Positions 47,471 through 58,844 are shown, counted from the first letter of the stretch. The stretch is 64,000 nucleotides of DNA from Streptococcus sp. SK643 (GCF_000259505.1 NZ_AJMM01000008.1:186001-250000), one strand, 5' to 3'. Translations and numbers: made by a program. The notes: generated by a model from the sequence alone, not told the origin.

Positions 47471-50400
47471 TTGATCGCACAACTAGATACAAAAACAGTC
47501 TATAGTTTTATGGATAGTGTCATTTCAATCGACAAGTATGTGAAAGTAGCAAAAGACTATGGCTATACTCATTTGGCTATGATGGATATTGACAATCTTT
47601 ATGGTGCTTTTGACTTTCTAGAGATTACAAATCAATATGGCCTTAGCCCCTTACTTGGGGTTGAAATGACTACACTAGTTGATGGGATTGATCTTAATCT
47701 GCGTTTTTTAGCGCGATCTAGTCTGGGTTATCAACAGTTGATGAAGCTCTCTACAGCTAAGATGCAAGGTGAGAAAGATTGGTCTGTCCTATCCCAGTAT
47801 CTATTTGATATCGCGGTAATTGTTCCTTATTTTTCTGGTATTGAAAACCTTGATTTAGGTTGTGATTACTATATTGGTGTTTATCCGGAAACCTTGGTAA
47901 CAGAATTCAATCGTCCTATTTTGCCCCTTTATCGTGTCAATTCTTTTGAAAAAAATGATAGGGAAGTTTTACAAGTCCTAAAAGCAATTAAAGAAAATGT
48001 TCCTTTGAGAGAAGTTCCAATGCCCTCTCAACAAGATGTGTTTTTATCAGCCAAATCTTTAAAAAAATTGTTTCAAGAACGCTTTCCTCAAGCTATTGAA
48101 AACTTGGAGAATCTTATTTCAACTGTATCTTATGATTTTGATACTAGTTTGAAACTACCTCGTTTTAATCCGAATAGACCAGCAGTAGAAGAATTGAGAG
48201 AACGAGCAGAGCAAGGACTAGCTCAAAAAGGTTTGTTTGGAGACAAGTATAAGCTACGCTTAGAAGAAGAATTGGCAGTCATCCATGATATGAGATTTGA
48301 TGACTATTTCTTGGTTGTTTGGGATTTGCTTCGTTTCGGAACTAGTGAAGGCTACTATATGGGTATGGGACGGGGTTCTGCAGTTGGTAGTTTAGTTGCC
48401 TATGCTCTTGATATTACTGGAATTGATCCTGTAGAGAAAAATCTGATTTTTGAACGTTTTCTTAACCGTGAACGCTATACTATGCCGGATATTGATATTG
48501 ATATCCCTGATATTCATCGTCAAGATTTTATTAAGTATGTTGGTAATAAATATGGTAGTAAACATGCTGCTCAAATTCTTACTTTTTCAACCTTTGGTGC
48601 CAAGCAAGCGCTTCGTGATGTTTTGAAACGTTATGGGGTACCAGAGTATGAATTGACAGCAATCACAAAAAAAATTAATTTTCGTGATACTCTTAAGACG
48701 GCTTATGAGGGGAATCTCCAGTTTCGCCAGCAAATCAATAGTAAACTAGAATATCAAAAAGCTTTTGAAATTGCTTGTAAGATTGAAGGATATCCAAGAC
48801 AGACGTCGGTACATGCTGCTGGTGTGGTAATCAGTGACCAAGATTTAACAAATTACATTCCTCTAAAACATGGTGATGAAATTCCCCTAACACAGTATGA
48901 TGCTCACGGTGTTGAGGAGAGTGGTTTGTTAAAAATGGACTTTTTAGGTCTCCGAAATTTAACCTTTGTCCAAAAAATGGCAGAATTATTGAAAGAATCA
49001 GAAGGAATTCATCTAAACATAAAAGAAATTAATCTAGAAGATAGAGCAACTTTGGAGCTTTTTGCTTCTGGTAATACAAAAGGGATCTTCCAATTTGAAC
49101 AAGCTGGAGCCATACGTTTACTTAAGCGTGTGAAACCAGAATGTTTCGAAGAAGTAGTAGCAACTACTTCATTAAATAGACCAGGGGCTAGTGATTACAT
49201 CAATAACTTCGTCGCTAGAAAACATGGTCAGGAACAAGTGACTGTGTTAGATCCAGTTTTAGAAGATATTTTAGCTCCCACCTATGGAATTATGCTGTAT
49301 CAAGAGCAGGTCATGCAGGTTGCTCAACGCTTTGCAGGATTTAGTTTGGGGAAAGCTGATATTTTAAGGAGGGCTATGGGGAAAAAAGATCCAGTAGCTA
49401 TGCATGAAATGAGGGCTTCCTTTATTCAAGGTTCAGTAGAACATGGTCATAGTAAGGAAAAAGCAGAACAAGTTTTTGATGTGATGGAAAAATTTGCGGG
49501 TTATGGCTTTAACAGATCTCACGCATATGCTTACTCTGCTCTAGCTTTTCAATTAGCTTATTTTAAAACCCATTTTCCAGCTATCTTTTATCAAGTATTG
49601 TTGAATGCTTCTAGCAGTGATTACCTCACAGATGCTTTAGAGATGGGATTTGAAGTAGCGCCATTAGATTTAAATACGATACCTTATCACGATAAAATCT
49701 CAAACAAAAAGATCTATCTTGGCTTAAAATCTATTAAAGGAGTTAGTAAAGATCTTGCCCTTTGGATCATTGAAAATAGACCTTTTTCAAATATTGAGCA
49801 TTTTATTTCCAAGCTTCCTAAAAATTATCGTAAAATTCCTCTTCTTGAGCCACTAGTAAAAGTTGGACTATTTGATTCATTTGAACAAAATCGCCAAAAA
49901 GTATTTATAAATTTACAAAACTTATTTGATTTTGCAGAGATACTGCAAGGTTTATTTGGTGATTCCATTTATAATTGGCTAGATTCTGATGATTGGACTG
50001 AACAAGAAAAATTTTACCAAGAATATGAACTTCTTGGAGTAGGAATTAGTAAGCATCCGCTACAAACGATAGCAAAAAAAGCTATTTATCCTATAACCTC
50101 AATAGCACAATTAACAGATAACTTAACTTGTATTATATTGGTTGAAATTCAAAAAATTAAAATTATTCGAACCAAAAAAGGCGAAAATATGGCCTTTTTA
50201 CAAGTTGATGATAGTAAAAAGAGACTAGATGTGACCTTATTTTCTGAAATATATAGAAAAGAGGGGCATGAACTTAAAGAAGGTGGCTTTTATTATATAA
50301 AAGGGAAAGTACAGTCTCGTGATGGTCGTTTGCAAATGATTGCACAAGAAATCAGAGAAGCAGTAGCAGAGCGATTTTGGATACAAGTTAAAAATCATGA

Positions 50401-50572
50401 AAATGATCAAGTAATCTTTCAAATTTTAGATGATTTTAAAGGTCCAATTCCAGTTATAATAAGGTATGAGGAGGAAAAACAAACAATTATCAGCTCTAAA
50501 CATTTTGTAATGAAATCTCCTGAGTTAGAGTCAAAATTAAATGGAATTGTTATGAAAACGATTTATCGCTAA
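47471..50572 (+). CDS. dnaE: DNA polymerase III subunit alpha, DnaE type
   Basis: The 1033-aa polymerase extends primers at the fork beside PolC. It has an N-terminal PHP domain lacking the HxH metal motif, the palm aspartates in PDIDIDIPD, the GMGRGSAVGSLVAYAL finger motif, helix-hairpin-helix region and C-terminal OB fold (LVEIQKIKIIRTKKGENMAF, cut). Translation starts at TTG 47471 after AGAGGAG; the first residues match the pneumococcal protein. 1033 aa is the usual streptococcal length. Confidence 0.96.
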   Translation: MIAQLDTKTVYSFMDSVISIDKYVKVAKDYGYTHLAMMDIDNLYGAFDFLEITNQYGLSPLLGVEMTTLVDGIDLNLRFLARSSLGYQQLMKLSTAKMQGEKDWSVLSQYLFDIAVIVPYFSGIENLDLGCDYYIGVYPETLVTEFNRPILPLYRVNSFEKNDREVLQVLKAIKENVPLREVPMPSQQDVFLSAKSLKKLFQERFPQAIENLENLISTVSYDFDTSLKLPRFNPNRPAVEELRERAEQGLAQKGLFGDKYKLRLEEELAVIHDMRFDDYFLVVWDLLRFGTSEGYYMGMGRGSAVGSLVAYALDITGIDPVEKNLIFERFLNRERYTMPDIDIDIPDIHRQDFIKYVGNKYGSKHAAQILTFSTFGAKQALRDVLKRYGVPEYELTAITKKINFRDTLKTAYEGNLQFRQQINSKLEYQKAFEIACKIEGYPRQTSVHAAGVVISDQDLTNYIPLKHGDEIPLTQYDAHGVEESGLLKMDFLGLRNLTFVQKMAELLKESEGIHLNIKEINLEDRATLELFASGNTKGIFQFEQAGAIRLLKRVKPECFEEVVATTSLNRPGASDYINNFVARKHGQEQVTVLDPVLEDILAPTYGIMLYQEQVMQVAQRFAGFSLGKADILRRAMGKKDPVAMHEMRASFIQGSVEHGHSKEKAEQVFDVMEKFAGYGFNRSHAYAYSALAFQLAYFKTHFPAIFYQVLLNASSSDYLTDALEMGFEVAPLDLNTIPYHDKISNKKIYLGLKSIKGVSKDLALWIIENRPFSNIEHFISKLPKNYRKIPLLEPLVKVGLFDSFEQNRQKVFINLQNLFDFAEILQGLFGDSIYNWLDSDDWTEQEKFYQEYELLGVGISKHPLQTIAKKAIYPITSIAQLTDNLTCIILVEIQKIKIIRTKKGENMAFLQVDDSKKRLDVTLFSEIYRKEGHELKEGGFYYIKGKVQSRDGRLQMIAQEIREAVAERFWIQVKNHENDQVIFQILDDFKGPIPVIIRYEEEKQTIISSKHFVMKSPELESKLNGIVMKTIYR
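50553..50566. promoter_or_regulatory. cre-like site near the pfkA promoter
   Basis: TGAAAACGATTTAT matches the CcpA consensus at 12 of 14 positions. It lies in the last codons of dnaE, about 45 bases before the pfkA -10, so its sequence is also constrained by coding. Confidence 0.25.
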
Positions 50573-50607
50573 AATTACGGAAAATAGAAGAATTTTCCAA
50601 TTAATTG

Positions 50608-50616
50608 TGATATAAT
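50608..50616 (+). promoter_or_regulatory. pfkA-pyk promoter, extended -10
   Basis: TGA-TATAAT lies 38 bases before the pfkA ATG. Confidence 0.6.
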
Positions 50617-50623
50617 CAGTTAG

Positions 50624-51661
<1,038 letters not shown>

Positions 51662-51719
51662 TCCATAATTTAGTTAACTAGACCAAAAAGGTCATATATA
51701 TAAAGGAGTCACAAAAATC

Positions 51720-53225
51720 ATGAACAAACGTGTAAAAATCGTTGCAACTTTGGGTCCTGCGGTTGAAATCCGTGGTGGTAAAAAATATGGTGAAGATGGA
51801 TACTGGAGTGGAAAACTTGATGTTGAAGCTTCAGCTAAAAATATTGCTAAATTGATTGAAGCTGGTGCAAATACATTCCGTTTCAACTTCTCTCACGGTG
51901 ACCACCAAGAACAAGGTGACCGTATGGCAACTGTTAAACTTGCTGAAAAACTTGCAGGTAAAAAAGTAGGTTTCCTTCTTGATACTAAAGGACCAGAAAT
52001 CCGTACAGAATTGTTCGAAGGAGATGCAAAAGAATACTCTTACACAACTGGTGAAAAAATTCGTGTTGCAACTAAACAAGGAATTCAATCAACTCGTGAA
52101 GTAATTGCATTGAACGTTGCTGGTTCACTTGATATCTATGATGATGTTGAAGTTGGACGCCAAGTTTTGATTGACGATGGTAAACTTGGTCTTCGTGTAG
52201 TTGCGAAAGATGATGCAACTCGTGAATTTGAAGTTGAAGTTGAAAATGACGGTGTTATTGCAAAACAAAAAGGTGTAAACATTCCTAACACTAAAATTCC
52301 TTTCCCAGCACTTGCTGAACGTGATAACGATGACATCCGCTTTGGTCTTGAACAAGGAATTAACTTCATTGCGATTTCATTTGTCCGTACTGCAAAAGAC
52401 GTTGAAGAAGTTCGTGCAATCTGTAAAGAAACTGGAAACGGACACGTTCAATTGTTCGCTAAAATTGAAAATCAACAAGGTATTGATAACTTGGATGAAA
52501 TCATCGAAGCTGCTGATGGTATTATGATTGCTCGTGGTGACATGGGTATCGAAGTACCATTCGAAATGGTTCCAGTTTACCAAAAAATGATTATCACTAA
52601 AGTTAACGCAGCTGGTAAAGTCGTTATTACAGCTACAAACATGCTTGAAACAATGACTGAAAAACCACGTGCGACTCGTTCAGAAGTATCAGACGTATTT
52701 AACGCTGTAATCGATGGAACTGATGCTACTATGCTTTCAGGTGAGTCTGCAAATGGAAAATACCCACTTGAGTCAGTAACTACAATGGCTACAATTGATA
52801 AAAATGCACAAACTCTTCTTAAAGAGTATGGACGTTTGAACTCTGATAATTTCGAGCGTAACTCTAAGACTGAAGTTATGGCTTCAGCAGTTAAAGACGC
52901 TGCTAACTCAATGGATATTAAATTGATTGTAACTCTTACTAAGACAGGTCACACAGCTCGTTTGATTTCGAAATACCGTCCTGATGCTGACATCTTGGCA
53001 TTGACATTTGACGAATTGACTGAGCGTGGATTGATGTTGAACTGGGGTGTTATCCCAATGTTAACAGATGCTCCTTCATCAACTGATGACATGTTTGAAA
53101 TCGCTGAACGTAAAGCGGTTGAAGCAGGTCTTGTTGAGTCAGGTGATGATATTGTTATCGTTGCTGGTGTTCCTGTTGGAGAAGCTGTTCGTACAAACAC
53201 AATGCGTATCCGTACAGTACGCTAA
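51720..53225 (+). CDS. pyk: Pyruvate kinase
   Basis: The 501-aa enzyme makes pyruvate and ATP from PEP. Motifs include the TIM-barrel start KRVKIVATLGPA, FRFNFSHGDH, the catalytic LFAKIENQQGIDNLDEI and MIARGDMGIEVP, and the C-terminal regulatory domain ending in NTMRIRTVR. AAAGGAG lies 15 bases before the ATG. Fructose bisphosphate, the product of the preceding gene, usually activates it. Confidence 0.97.
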   Translation: MNKRVKIVATLGPAVEIRGGKKYGEDGYWSGKLDVEASAKNIAKLIEAGANTFRFNFSHGDHQEQGDRMATVKLAEKLAGKKVGFLLDTKGPEIRTELFEGDAKEYSYTTGEKIRVATKQGIQSTREVIALNVAGSLDIYDDVEVGRQVLIDDGKLGLRVVAKDDATREFEVEVENDGVIAKQKGVNIPNTKIPFPALAERDNDDIRFGLEQGINFIAISFVRTAKDVEEVRAICKETGNGHVQLFAKIENQQGIDNLDEIIEAADGIMIARGDMGIEVPFEMVPVYQKMIITKVNAAGKVVITATNMLETMTEKPRATRSEVSDVFNAVIDGTDATMLSGESANGKYPLESVTTMATIDKNAQTLLKEYGRLNSDNFERNSKTEVMASAVKDAANSMDIKLIVTLTKTGHTARLISKYRPDADILALTFDELTERGLMLNWGVIPMLTDAPSSTDDMFEIAERKAVEAGLVESGDDIVIVAGVPVGEAVRTNTMRIRTVR

Positions 53226-53239
53226 TCAAAATGAAAAAG

Positions 53240-53285
53240 AGCCTATCATATCAAGCTTTATCGCTTGTGTGATAGGCTATTTTTG
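53240..53285 (+). terminator. pfkA-pyk terminator, two-tier hairpin
   Basis: The outer stem AGCCTATCA / TGATAGGCT and inner stem CAAGC / GCTTG are separated by a small internal loop; T residues follow. Its inner half resembles the hup terminator. Confidence 0.9.
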
Positions 53286-53351
53286 TTTTGATATTTATTT
53301 ATTGATAACATTTATTAAAAATTATAAAGGATGGAAAAAAGACAGAAATTA

Positions 53352-53360
53352 TGATATACT
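53352..53360 (+). promoter_or_regulatory. murA operon promoter, extended -10
   Basis: TGA-TATACT lies 50 bases before the murA ATG. Confidence 0.5.
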
Positions 53361-53409
53361 TTAATGTAGGACCTTTTTAGAAATTTTGAAAGAGTATTAA
53401 AAATTTAAA

Positions 53410-54669
53410 ATGAAAAAAATTGTTATCAATGGTGGTTTATCATTAAAAGGTGAAATCACCATTAGTGGTGCAAAAAATAGTGTAGTGGCCTTAATTCCAG
53501 CTATAATCTTGGCTGACGATGTTGTGATCTTGGACTGTGTTCCTGATATTTCTGATGTTGCTAGTTTGGTTGAAATAATGGAATTAATGGGAGCAACTGT
53601 TAAGCGTTATGATGATGTTTTGGAGATTGATCCAAGAGGTGTGCAAAATATTCCTATGCCTTATGGCAAGATAAATAGTCTTCGCGCATCTTATTATTTT
53701 TATGGTAGCTTACTAGGCCGATTTGGTGAGGCTACAGTAGGGCTTCCAGGTGGATGTGACCTCGGTCCTCGACCAATCGACCTTCATCTAAAAGCTTTTG
53801 AAGCGATGGGAGCTAAGGTGAGTTATAAGGGAGATAATATGAATTTATCTACCCAAGGAAAACTTCTTCATGGTGCGAGCATCTATATGGACACCGTTAG
53901 TGTTGGAGCAACTATCAATACAATGATTGCTGCAGTAAAAGCTAAAGGACGGACTATCATTGAAAATGCAGCTCGTGAACCTGAAATTATTGATGTCGCA
54001 ACCCTTTTGAATAATATGGGAGCTCATATCCGAGGAGCTGGGACGGATATTATTACTATTGATGGAGTTGAAAAACTTCATGGTACTCGTCACCAAGTGA
54101 TTCCAGATCGTATTGAAGCAGGGAGCTACATCGCATTGGCTGCAGCAGTCGGTAAGGGAATTCGTATTAATAACGTACTTTACGAACACTTAGAAGGTTT
54201 TATTGCCAAATTGGAAGAAATGGGTGTTCGAATGACTGTTTCAGAAGATAGTATCTTTGTTGAAGAGCAAGCTAATTTAAAAGCAATTAATATTAAAACA
54301 GCTCCATATCCAGGTTTTGCTACAGATTTACAACAACCAATTACTCCTCTTTTGCTCAAATCTGAAGGTCGTGGTACTATTGTCGACACGATTTATGAAA
54401 AACGTATAAATCATGTTTTCGAATTAGCAAAGATGGATGCGGATATTTCAACAACTAATGGTCACATTTTATATACTGGTGGTAATAGTTTGCGTGGAGC
54501 AAGTGTTAAAGCTACTGACTTGAGAGCCGGAGCTGCATTAGTGATTGCTGGATTGATGGCTGAAGGACAAACAGAAATAATAAATGTCGAGTTTATCTTA
54601 CGTGGTTATTCAGATATCATAGAAAAATTACGTAATTTAGGAGCAGATATTGCACTAGTTGAGGACTAA
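53410..54669 (+). CDS. murA: UDP-N-acetylglucosamine 1-carboxyvinyltransferase
   Basis: MurA performs the first committed step of peptidoglycan synthesis, the target of fosfomycin. The 419-aa protein has Lys22 (SGAKNS) and the flexible-loop Cys116 in [12 protein letters not shown], so it is of the fosfomycin-sensitive type by that residue. Low-GC Gram-positives have two paralogues, and which one this is cannot be settled here. It leads an operon with a GNAT, a CBS/HotDog regulator and map. Confidence 0.95.
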   Translation: MKKIVINGGLSLKGEITISGAKNSVVALIPAIILADDVVILDCVPDISDVASLVEIMELMGATVKRYDDVLEIDPRGVQNIPMPYGKINSLRASYYFYGSLLGRFGEATVGLPGGCDLGPRPIDLHLKAFEAMGAKVSYKGDNMNLSTQGKLLHGASIYMDTVSVGATINTMIAAVKAKGRTIIENAAREPEIIDVATLLNNMGAHIRGAGTDIITIDGVEKLHGTRHQVIPDRIEAGSYIALAAAVGKGIRINNVLYEHLEGFIAKLEEMGVRMTVSEDSIFVEEQANLKAINIKTAPYPGFATDLQQPITPLLLKSEGRGTIVDTIYEKRINHVFELAKMDADISTTNGHILYTGGNSLRGASVKATDLRAGAALVIAGLMAEGQTEIINVEFILRGYSDIIEKLRNLGADIALVED

Positions 54670-54684
54670 ACCGTTGAGGTGTTT

Positions 54685-55236
54685 ATGAATATTTGGACCA
54701 AATTAGCAGAGTTTTCTTTTTTTGAGACGGATCGCTTGTATTTGCGTCCTTTCTTTTTTAGTGATAGCCAGGCCTTCTATGAGATTGCTACAAATCCTGA
54801 AAATTTACAATTCATATTTCCAAGTCAAACTAGTTTACAAGAAAGCCAATATACACTGGCTAATTATTTTATGAAATCACCTTTGGGTGTTTGGGCTATT
54901 TGTGATCAGGAACATCAGCAAATGATTGGTTCAATTAAGTTTGAAAGACTTGATGAGATAAAAAAAGAAGCTGAAATAGGTTATTTTTTGAAAATAGATT
55001 CCTGGTCCAAGGGGTACATGACTGAAGTTGTTCGAAAGCTTGTCCAACTTTCTTTTGAAGAATTAGGTTTAAGGCAATTATCTATTATTACTCATGTAGA
55101 AAATAAAGCGAGTCAAAAAGTTGCTCTCAAAGCTGGATTTAGTCTTTTTCGTCAGTTTAAGGGAAGTGATCGTTATACAAGAAAAATGCGCGATTATCTT
55201 GAATTTCGATATGTAAAAGGAGAATTCGATGAGTAA
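54685..55236 (+). CDS. GNAT-family N-acetyltransferase (RimJ-like)
   Basis: The 183-aa protein has the GNAT fold of the RimJ/RimL type: TDRLYLRPFFFSDSQAFYEI at the N terminus, the acetyl-CoA region WSKGYMTEVVRKLV, and VENKASQKVALKAGF. It may acetylate a protein N terminus or a small molecule. ATG 54685 is chosen because TTGAGGTG overlaps the alternative GTG at 54679. It overlaps the next gene by 8 bases. Confidence 0.85.
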   Translation: MNIWTKLAEFSFFETDRLYLRPFFFSDSQAFYEIATNPENLQFIFPSQTSLQESQYTLANYFMKSPLGVWAICDQEHQQMIGSIKFERLDEIKKEAEIGYFLKIDSWSKGYMTEVVRKLVQLSFEELGLRQLSIITHVENKASQKVALKAGFSLFRQFKGSDRYTRKMRDYLEFRYVKGEFDE

Positions 55237-56506
55237 ACATCAGGAAATTCTAAGTTATTTGGAAGAATTACCAGTTGGTAAGCGTGTTAGTGTCCGCAGT
55301 ATCTCTAATCATTTGGGAGTTAGTGACGGAACAGCCTATCGTGCCATCAAAGAAGCTGAAAATCGTGGAATAGTGGAGACTCGTCCTCGTAGTGGTACAA
55401 TTCGTGTTAAATCGAAAAAAGTAGCTATTGAAAAATTGAATTATGCAGAAATAGCTCATGTTACCTCATCTGAAGTTTTAGCTGGAAAAGAAGGTCTAGA
55501 GAGGGAATTCAGTAAGTTCTCTATCGGAGCTATGACTGAGCAAAATATTTTATCCTATCTTCATGATGGAGGATTATTGATTGTAGGAGACAGGACTCGT
55601 ATCCAACTTCTTGCATTAGAAAATGAAAATGCTGTTCTTGTGACAGGAGGTTTTCGTGTAAATGAAGAAGTATTACGACTTGCTAACCAAAAAGGAATTC
55701 CTGTTTTAAGAAGTAAACATGATACTTTTACAGTAGCAACTATGATTAACAAAGCTCTGTCAAACGTACAGATTAAAACAGATATCTTAACAGTAGAGAA
55801 ACTTTATCGACCAAGTCATGAGTATGGATTTCTTCGGGAAACAGATACAGTAAAAGATTATCTAGATTTGGTACGGAAAAATAGAAGTAGCCGTTTTCCA
55901 GTGATTAACCAACACCAAGTTGTTGTTGGTGTTGTAACCATGAGAGATGCTGGTGACAAGTCTCCCAGTACAACTATTGATAAGGTTATGACACGTAGTG
56001 TTTTCCTTACTGGTTTAGCGACCAATATTGCTAATGTTAGCCAAAGAATGATTGCAGAAGACTTTGAGATGGTTCCAGTGGTACGAAGTAATCAAACCTT
56101 ACTTGGTGTCGTTACTAGAAGAGATGTTATGGAAAAGATGAGTCGCTCTCAAGTTTCAGCTCTTCCAACTTTTTCAGAACAAATTGGACAGAAACTTTCT
56201 TATCATCATGATGAAGTGGTCATTACAGTAGAACCATTTATGCTAGAAAAAAATAGAGTTCTTGCAAATGGTGTACTGGCAGAAATTTTGAGTCATATGA
56301 CACAAGATTTAGTTGTCAATAGTGGACGTAGTCTTATTATTGAACAAATGCTTATTTACTTTTTACAGGCTGTCCAGATAGATGATACTTTACGTATCCA
56401 AGCTCGTATCATCCATCATACAAGACGATCTGCTATTATTGATTATGATATTTATCACGGTCATCAAATTGTTTCAAAAGCAAATGTAACGGTAAAAATC
56501 AATTAG
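55229..56506 (+). CDS. HTH - DRTGG - CBS - HotDog regulator (YtoI-like)
   Basis: The 425-aa protein has an N-terminal helix-turn-helix (about 1-60, VSDGTAYRAIKEAENRGIV), a DRTGG domain (about 75-185), two CBS domains (about 190-305, VTMRDAGDKSPSTTIDKVM and VVTRRDVMEKM) and a C-terminal HotDog thioesterase-like fold. CBS pairs sense adenosine nucleotides, so it may link gene control to energy or lipid thioesters. Its target and ligand are unknown. AAAAGGAG precedes the ATG inside the GNAT gene. Confidence 0.85.
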   Translation: MSKHQEILSYLEELPVGKRVSVRSISNHLGVSDGTAYRAIKEAENRGIVETRPRSGTIRVKSKKVAIEKLNYAEIAHVTSSEVLAGKEGLEREFSKFSIGAMTEQNILSYLHDGGLLIVGDRTRIQLLALENENAVLVTGGFRVNEEVLRLANQKGIPVLRSKHDTFTVATMINKALSNVQIKTDILTVEKLYRPSHEYGFLRETDTVKDYLDLVRKNRSSRFPVINQHQVVVGVVTMRDAGDKSPSTTIDKVMTRSVFLTGLATNIANVSQRMIAEDFEMVPVVRSNQTLLGVVTRRDVMEKMSRSQVSALPTFSEQIGQKLSYHHDEVVITVEPFMLEKNRVLANGVLAEILSHMTQDLVVNSGRSLIIEQMLIYFLQAVQIDDTLRIQARIIHHTRRSAIIDYDIYHGHQIVSKANVTVKIN

Positions 56507-56533
56507 AATCTTATTTAGAAACTAGGTAAAAAC

Positions 56534-57394
56534 ATGATAACATTAAAATCAGCACGTGAAATCGAAGCCATGGATAAGGCAGGTGATTTCTTGGCTAGTA
56601 TTCATATCGGTTTACGTGATTTGATCAAGCCCGGTATCGATATGTGGGAAGTCGAGGAGTATGTTCGTCGACGTTGTAAAGAAGAAAATTTCCTTCCGCT
56701 TCAGATTGGAGTTGACGGTGCAATGATGGACTATCCTTATGCTACCTGTTGCTCTCTTAATGATGAAGTAGCCCATGCTTTTCCTCGTCATTATATCTTG
56801 AAGGATGGTGACCTGCTTAAAGTTGATATGGTTTTAGGTGGTCCTATTGCTAAATCTGATCTTAACGTCTCTAAACTGAACTTCAACAATGTAGAGCAAG
56901 TAAAAAAATATACCCAAAGCTATTCTGGTGGTTTGGCAGACTCATGCTGGGCTTATGCAGTTGGTACACCGTCTGAAGAAGTGAAAAACCTGATGGACGT
57001 TACCAAAGAAGCTATGTATAAAGGTATTGAGCAAGCGGTAGTGGGTAACCGTATTGGTGATATTGGTGCTGCTATTCAAGAATACGCTGAAAGTCGTGGT
57101 TACGGTGTTGTCCGAGATTTAGTTGGGCATGGTGTAGGGCCGACTATGCATGAAGAACCAATGGTTCCTAACTATGGTATTGCTGGTCGTGGTCTCCGTC
57201 TTCGTGAAGGAATGGTCTTGACGATTGAACCGATGATCAACACTGGCGATTGGGAAATCGATACAGATATGAAAACGGGATGGGCACATAAGACAATTGA
57301 CGGTGGTCTATCCTGTCAATATGAACATCAATTCGTTATTACCAAGGATGGTCCTGTAATCTTGACCAGTCAAGGTGAAGAAGGCACATATTAA
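56534..57394 (+). CDS. map: Methionine aminopeptidase, type I
   Basis: Map removes initiator methionine from nascent proteins. The 286-aa protein has the pita-bread fold residues: the catalytic His in VAHAFPRH-type context, metal ligands in LLKVDMV and SDLNV, GHGVGPTMHEEP, and the final glutamates in LTIEPM and YEHQFVIT. A segment of about 30 residues around VSKLNFNNVEQVKKYTQS is an insertion typical of streptococcal enzymes. It ends the murA operon. Confidence 0.95.
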   Translation: MITLKSAREIEAMDKAGDFLASIHIGLRDLIKPGIDMWEVEEYVRRRCKEENFLPLQIGVDGAMMDYPYATCCSLNDEVAHAFPRHYILKDGDLLKVDMVLGGPIAKSDLNVSKLNFNNVEQVKKYTQSYSGGLADSCWAYAVGTPSEEVKNLMDVTKEAMYKGIEQAVVGNRIGDIGAAIQEYAESRGYGVVRDLVGHGVGPTMHEEPMVPNYGIAGRGLRLREGMVLTIEPMINTGDWEIDTDMKTGWAHKTIDGGLSCQYEHQFVITKDGPVILTSQGEEGTY

Positions 57395-57402
57395 TTAGAT
57401 TT

Positions 57403-57430
57403 AAAGGGGCAAGGCTCCTTTTTTATTTTT
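57403..57430 (+). terminator. Terminator of the murA-map operon
   Basis: AAAGGGGC and GCTCCTTT form an 8-bp stem (one G-T) with loop AAG, followed by T residues. Confidence 0.85.
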
Positions 57431-57453
57431 AAGATTTCTACCGTAGCAGAATT

Positions 57454-57482
57454 CTTACAAAAAATTATATTTATAGTACAAT
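57454..57482 (+). promoter_or_regulatory. Predicted promoter of the ccdA unit
   Basis: CTTACA (57454-57459), 17 bases, TACAAT (57477-57482), about 30 bases before the TTG start. Confidence 0.5.
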
Positions 57483-57512
57483 GGAATTATTCTTATGAAA
57501 GAAGGTTATTTA

Positions 57513-58220
57513 TTGGAAAACATACTATTTTCTATTTCAGTATTTTTAGCTGGTGTACTTTCCTTTTTTTCACCTTGTATTTTTCCATTACTACCAGTTT
57601 ATGTTGGTATTTTATTAGATGATCAAGATAATGAAAAATACTTTTCACTATTTGGAAAAAAGGTTGCATGGTCAGGGCTTATCAGAACGCTTTGCTTTAT
57701 TGCAGGTATTTCTCTTATTTTCTTTATTTTAGGATTTGGTGCAGGTTTCCTTGGGAATCTCTTGTATGCAACTTGGTTTAGATATGCAATGGGAACTATC
57801 ATTATCTTGTTAGGTCTCCATCAGATGGAAATTTTTCATTTTAAGAAATTAGAGGTTCAAAAAAGTATTAGCTTAAAAAAATCGACTTCTAATCGTTATT
57901 TATCTGCATTTTTACTAGGTATTACATTCAGTTTTGGATGGACACCTTGTATTGGACCTATCTTAAGTTCTGTCCTAGCACTGGCAGCATCCGGTGGTAA
58001 TGGGGCAGTACAGGGAGCTCTATTAACCTTAATCTACACTTTGGGAATGTCACTTCCTTTCTTAATTTTAGCTTTAGCTTCAGGAATTGTCATGCCTTAT
58101 TTTAGTAAAATCAAACCTCATATGCTATTACTTAAGAAAATAGGAGGCTTCCTCATAATATTAATGGGAATTTTATTAATGTTAGGGCAACTAAATGCTT
58201 TATCAGGATTACTCGGATAA
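57513..58220 (+). CDS. ccdA: CcdA-type thiol-disulfide electron carrier
   Basis: The 235-aa membrane protein has six hydrophobic segments and the paired redox cysteines of CcdA/DsbD family proteins, FSPCIFP in helix 1 and WTPCIGP in helix 4. It passes electrons from cytoplasmic thioredoxin to the exported thioredoxin encoded next. TTG 57513 is chosen because AGAAGG lies 7 bases upstream, inside the frame that starts at ATG 57495. Pneumococcus has two such pairs; this one matches the ccdA2-etrx2 pair as I recall. Confidence 0.9.
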   Translation: MENILFSISVFLAGVLSFFSPCIFPLLPVYVGILLDDQDNEKYFSLFGKKVAWSGLIRTLCFIAGISLIFFILGFGAGFLGNLLYATWFRYAMGTIIILLGLHQMEIFHFKKLEVQKSISLKKSTSNRYLSAFLLGITFSFGWTPCIGPILSSVLALAASGGNGAVQGALLTLIYTLGMSLPFLILALASGIVMPYFSKIKPHMLLLKKIGGFLIILMGILLMLGQLNALSGLLG

Positions 58221-58233
58221 AAAGGAGAGAAAA

Positions 58234-58797
58234 ATGAAAAAAATAATGCTTACAGGATTGAGTCTCTTATCATTGGTGGTATTAATGGCTTGTAGTGAAG
58301 AAGATAAAAAGACTCAAGGCGCACAAGAATCCCAAAAACAAGTCCAACAAGCACCTGTACAACAAATTGCTGTAGGAAAAGATGCGCCAGATTTTGCTTT
58401 ACAATCAATGGATGGCAAAGAAGTCAAACTTTCTGATTATAAGGGTAAAAAGGTTTATTTGAAGTTTTGGGCTTCTTGGTGTGGACCTTGCAGAAAAAGT
58501 ATGCCTGAGTTAATGGAGTTGGCAGCGAAACAAGATCGTGATTTTGAAATTTTAAGTGTTATCGCGCCTGGAATTCAAGGTGAAAAAACAGTTGAAGAAT
58601 TTCCAAAATGGTTTCAAGAACAAGGATATAAGGATATTCCAGTCCTATATGACACTAAAGCAACCACGTTCCAGGCATATCAGATTCGAAGTATTCCAAC
58701 AGAGTATTTAATCGATAGTCAAGGAAAAATCGGAAAGATTCAATTTGGTGCTATTAGTAATGCTGATGCAGAAGCTGCATTTAAAGAAATGAATTAA
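58234..58797 (+). CDS. Extracytoplasmic thioredoxin-family lipoprotein (Etrx2/TlpA-like)
   Basis: The 187-aa protein has a lipoprotein signal with lipobox LMAC, a Gln-rich linker and a TlpA-like thioredoxin domain with the active site WASWCGPCRKS and the cis-Pro in IRSIPTEY. It reduces methionine sulfoxide reductase partners outside the membrane in pneumococcus. ATG 58234 follows AAAGGAG. It lies 13 bases after ccdA, its electron donor. Confidence 0.92.
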   Translation: MKKIMLTGLSLLSLVVLMACSEEDKKTQGAQESQKQVQQAPVQQIAVGKDAPDFALQSMDGKEVKLSDYKGKKVYLKFWASWCGPCRKSMPELMELAAKQDRDFEILSVIAPGIQGEKTVEEFPKWFQEQGYKDIPVLYDTKATTFQAYQIRSIPTEYLIDSQGKIGKIQFGAISNADAEAAFKEMN

Positions 58798-58813
58798 ACA
58801 AAGATGTAAGCAG

Positions 58814-58844
58814 ACTGATTACTAAGCGTAGTCAGTTTTTTTTT
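58814..58844 (+). terminator. Terminator of the ccdA-thioredoxin unit
   Basis: ACTGATTAC pairs with GTAGTCAGT around loop TAAGC (one G-T pair), followed by nine T residues. Confidence 0.88.
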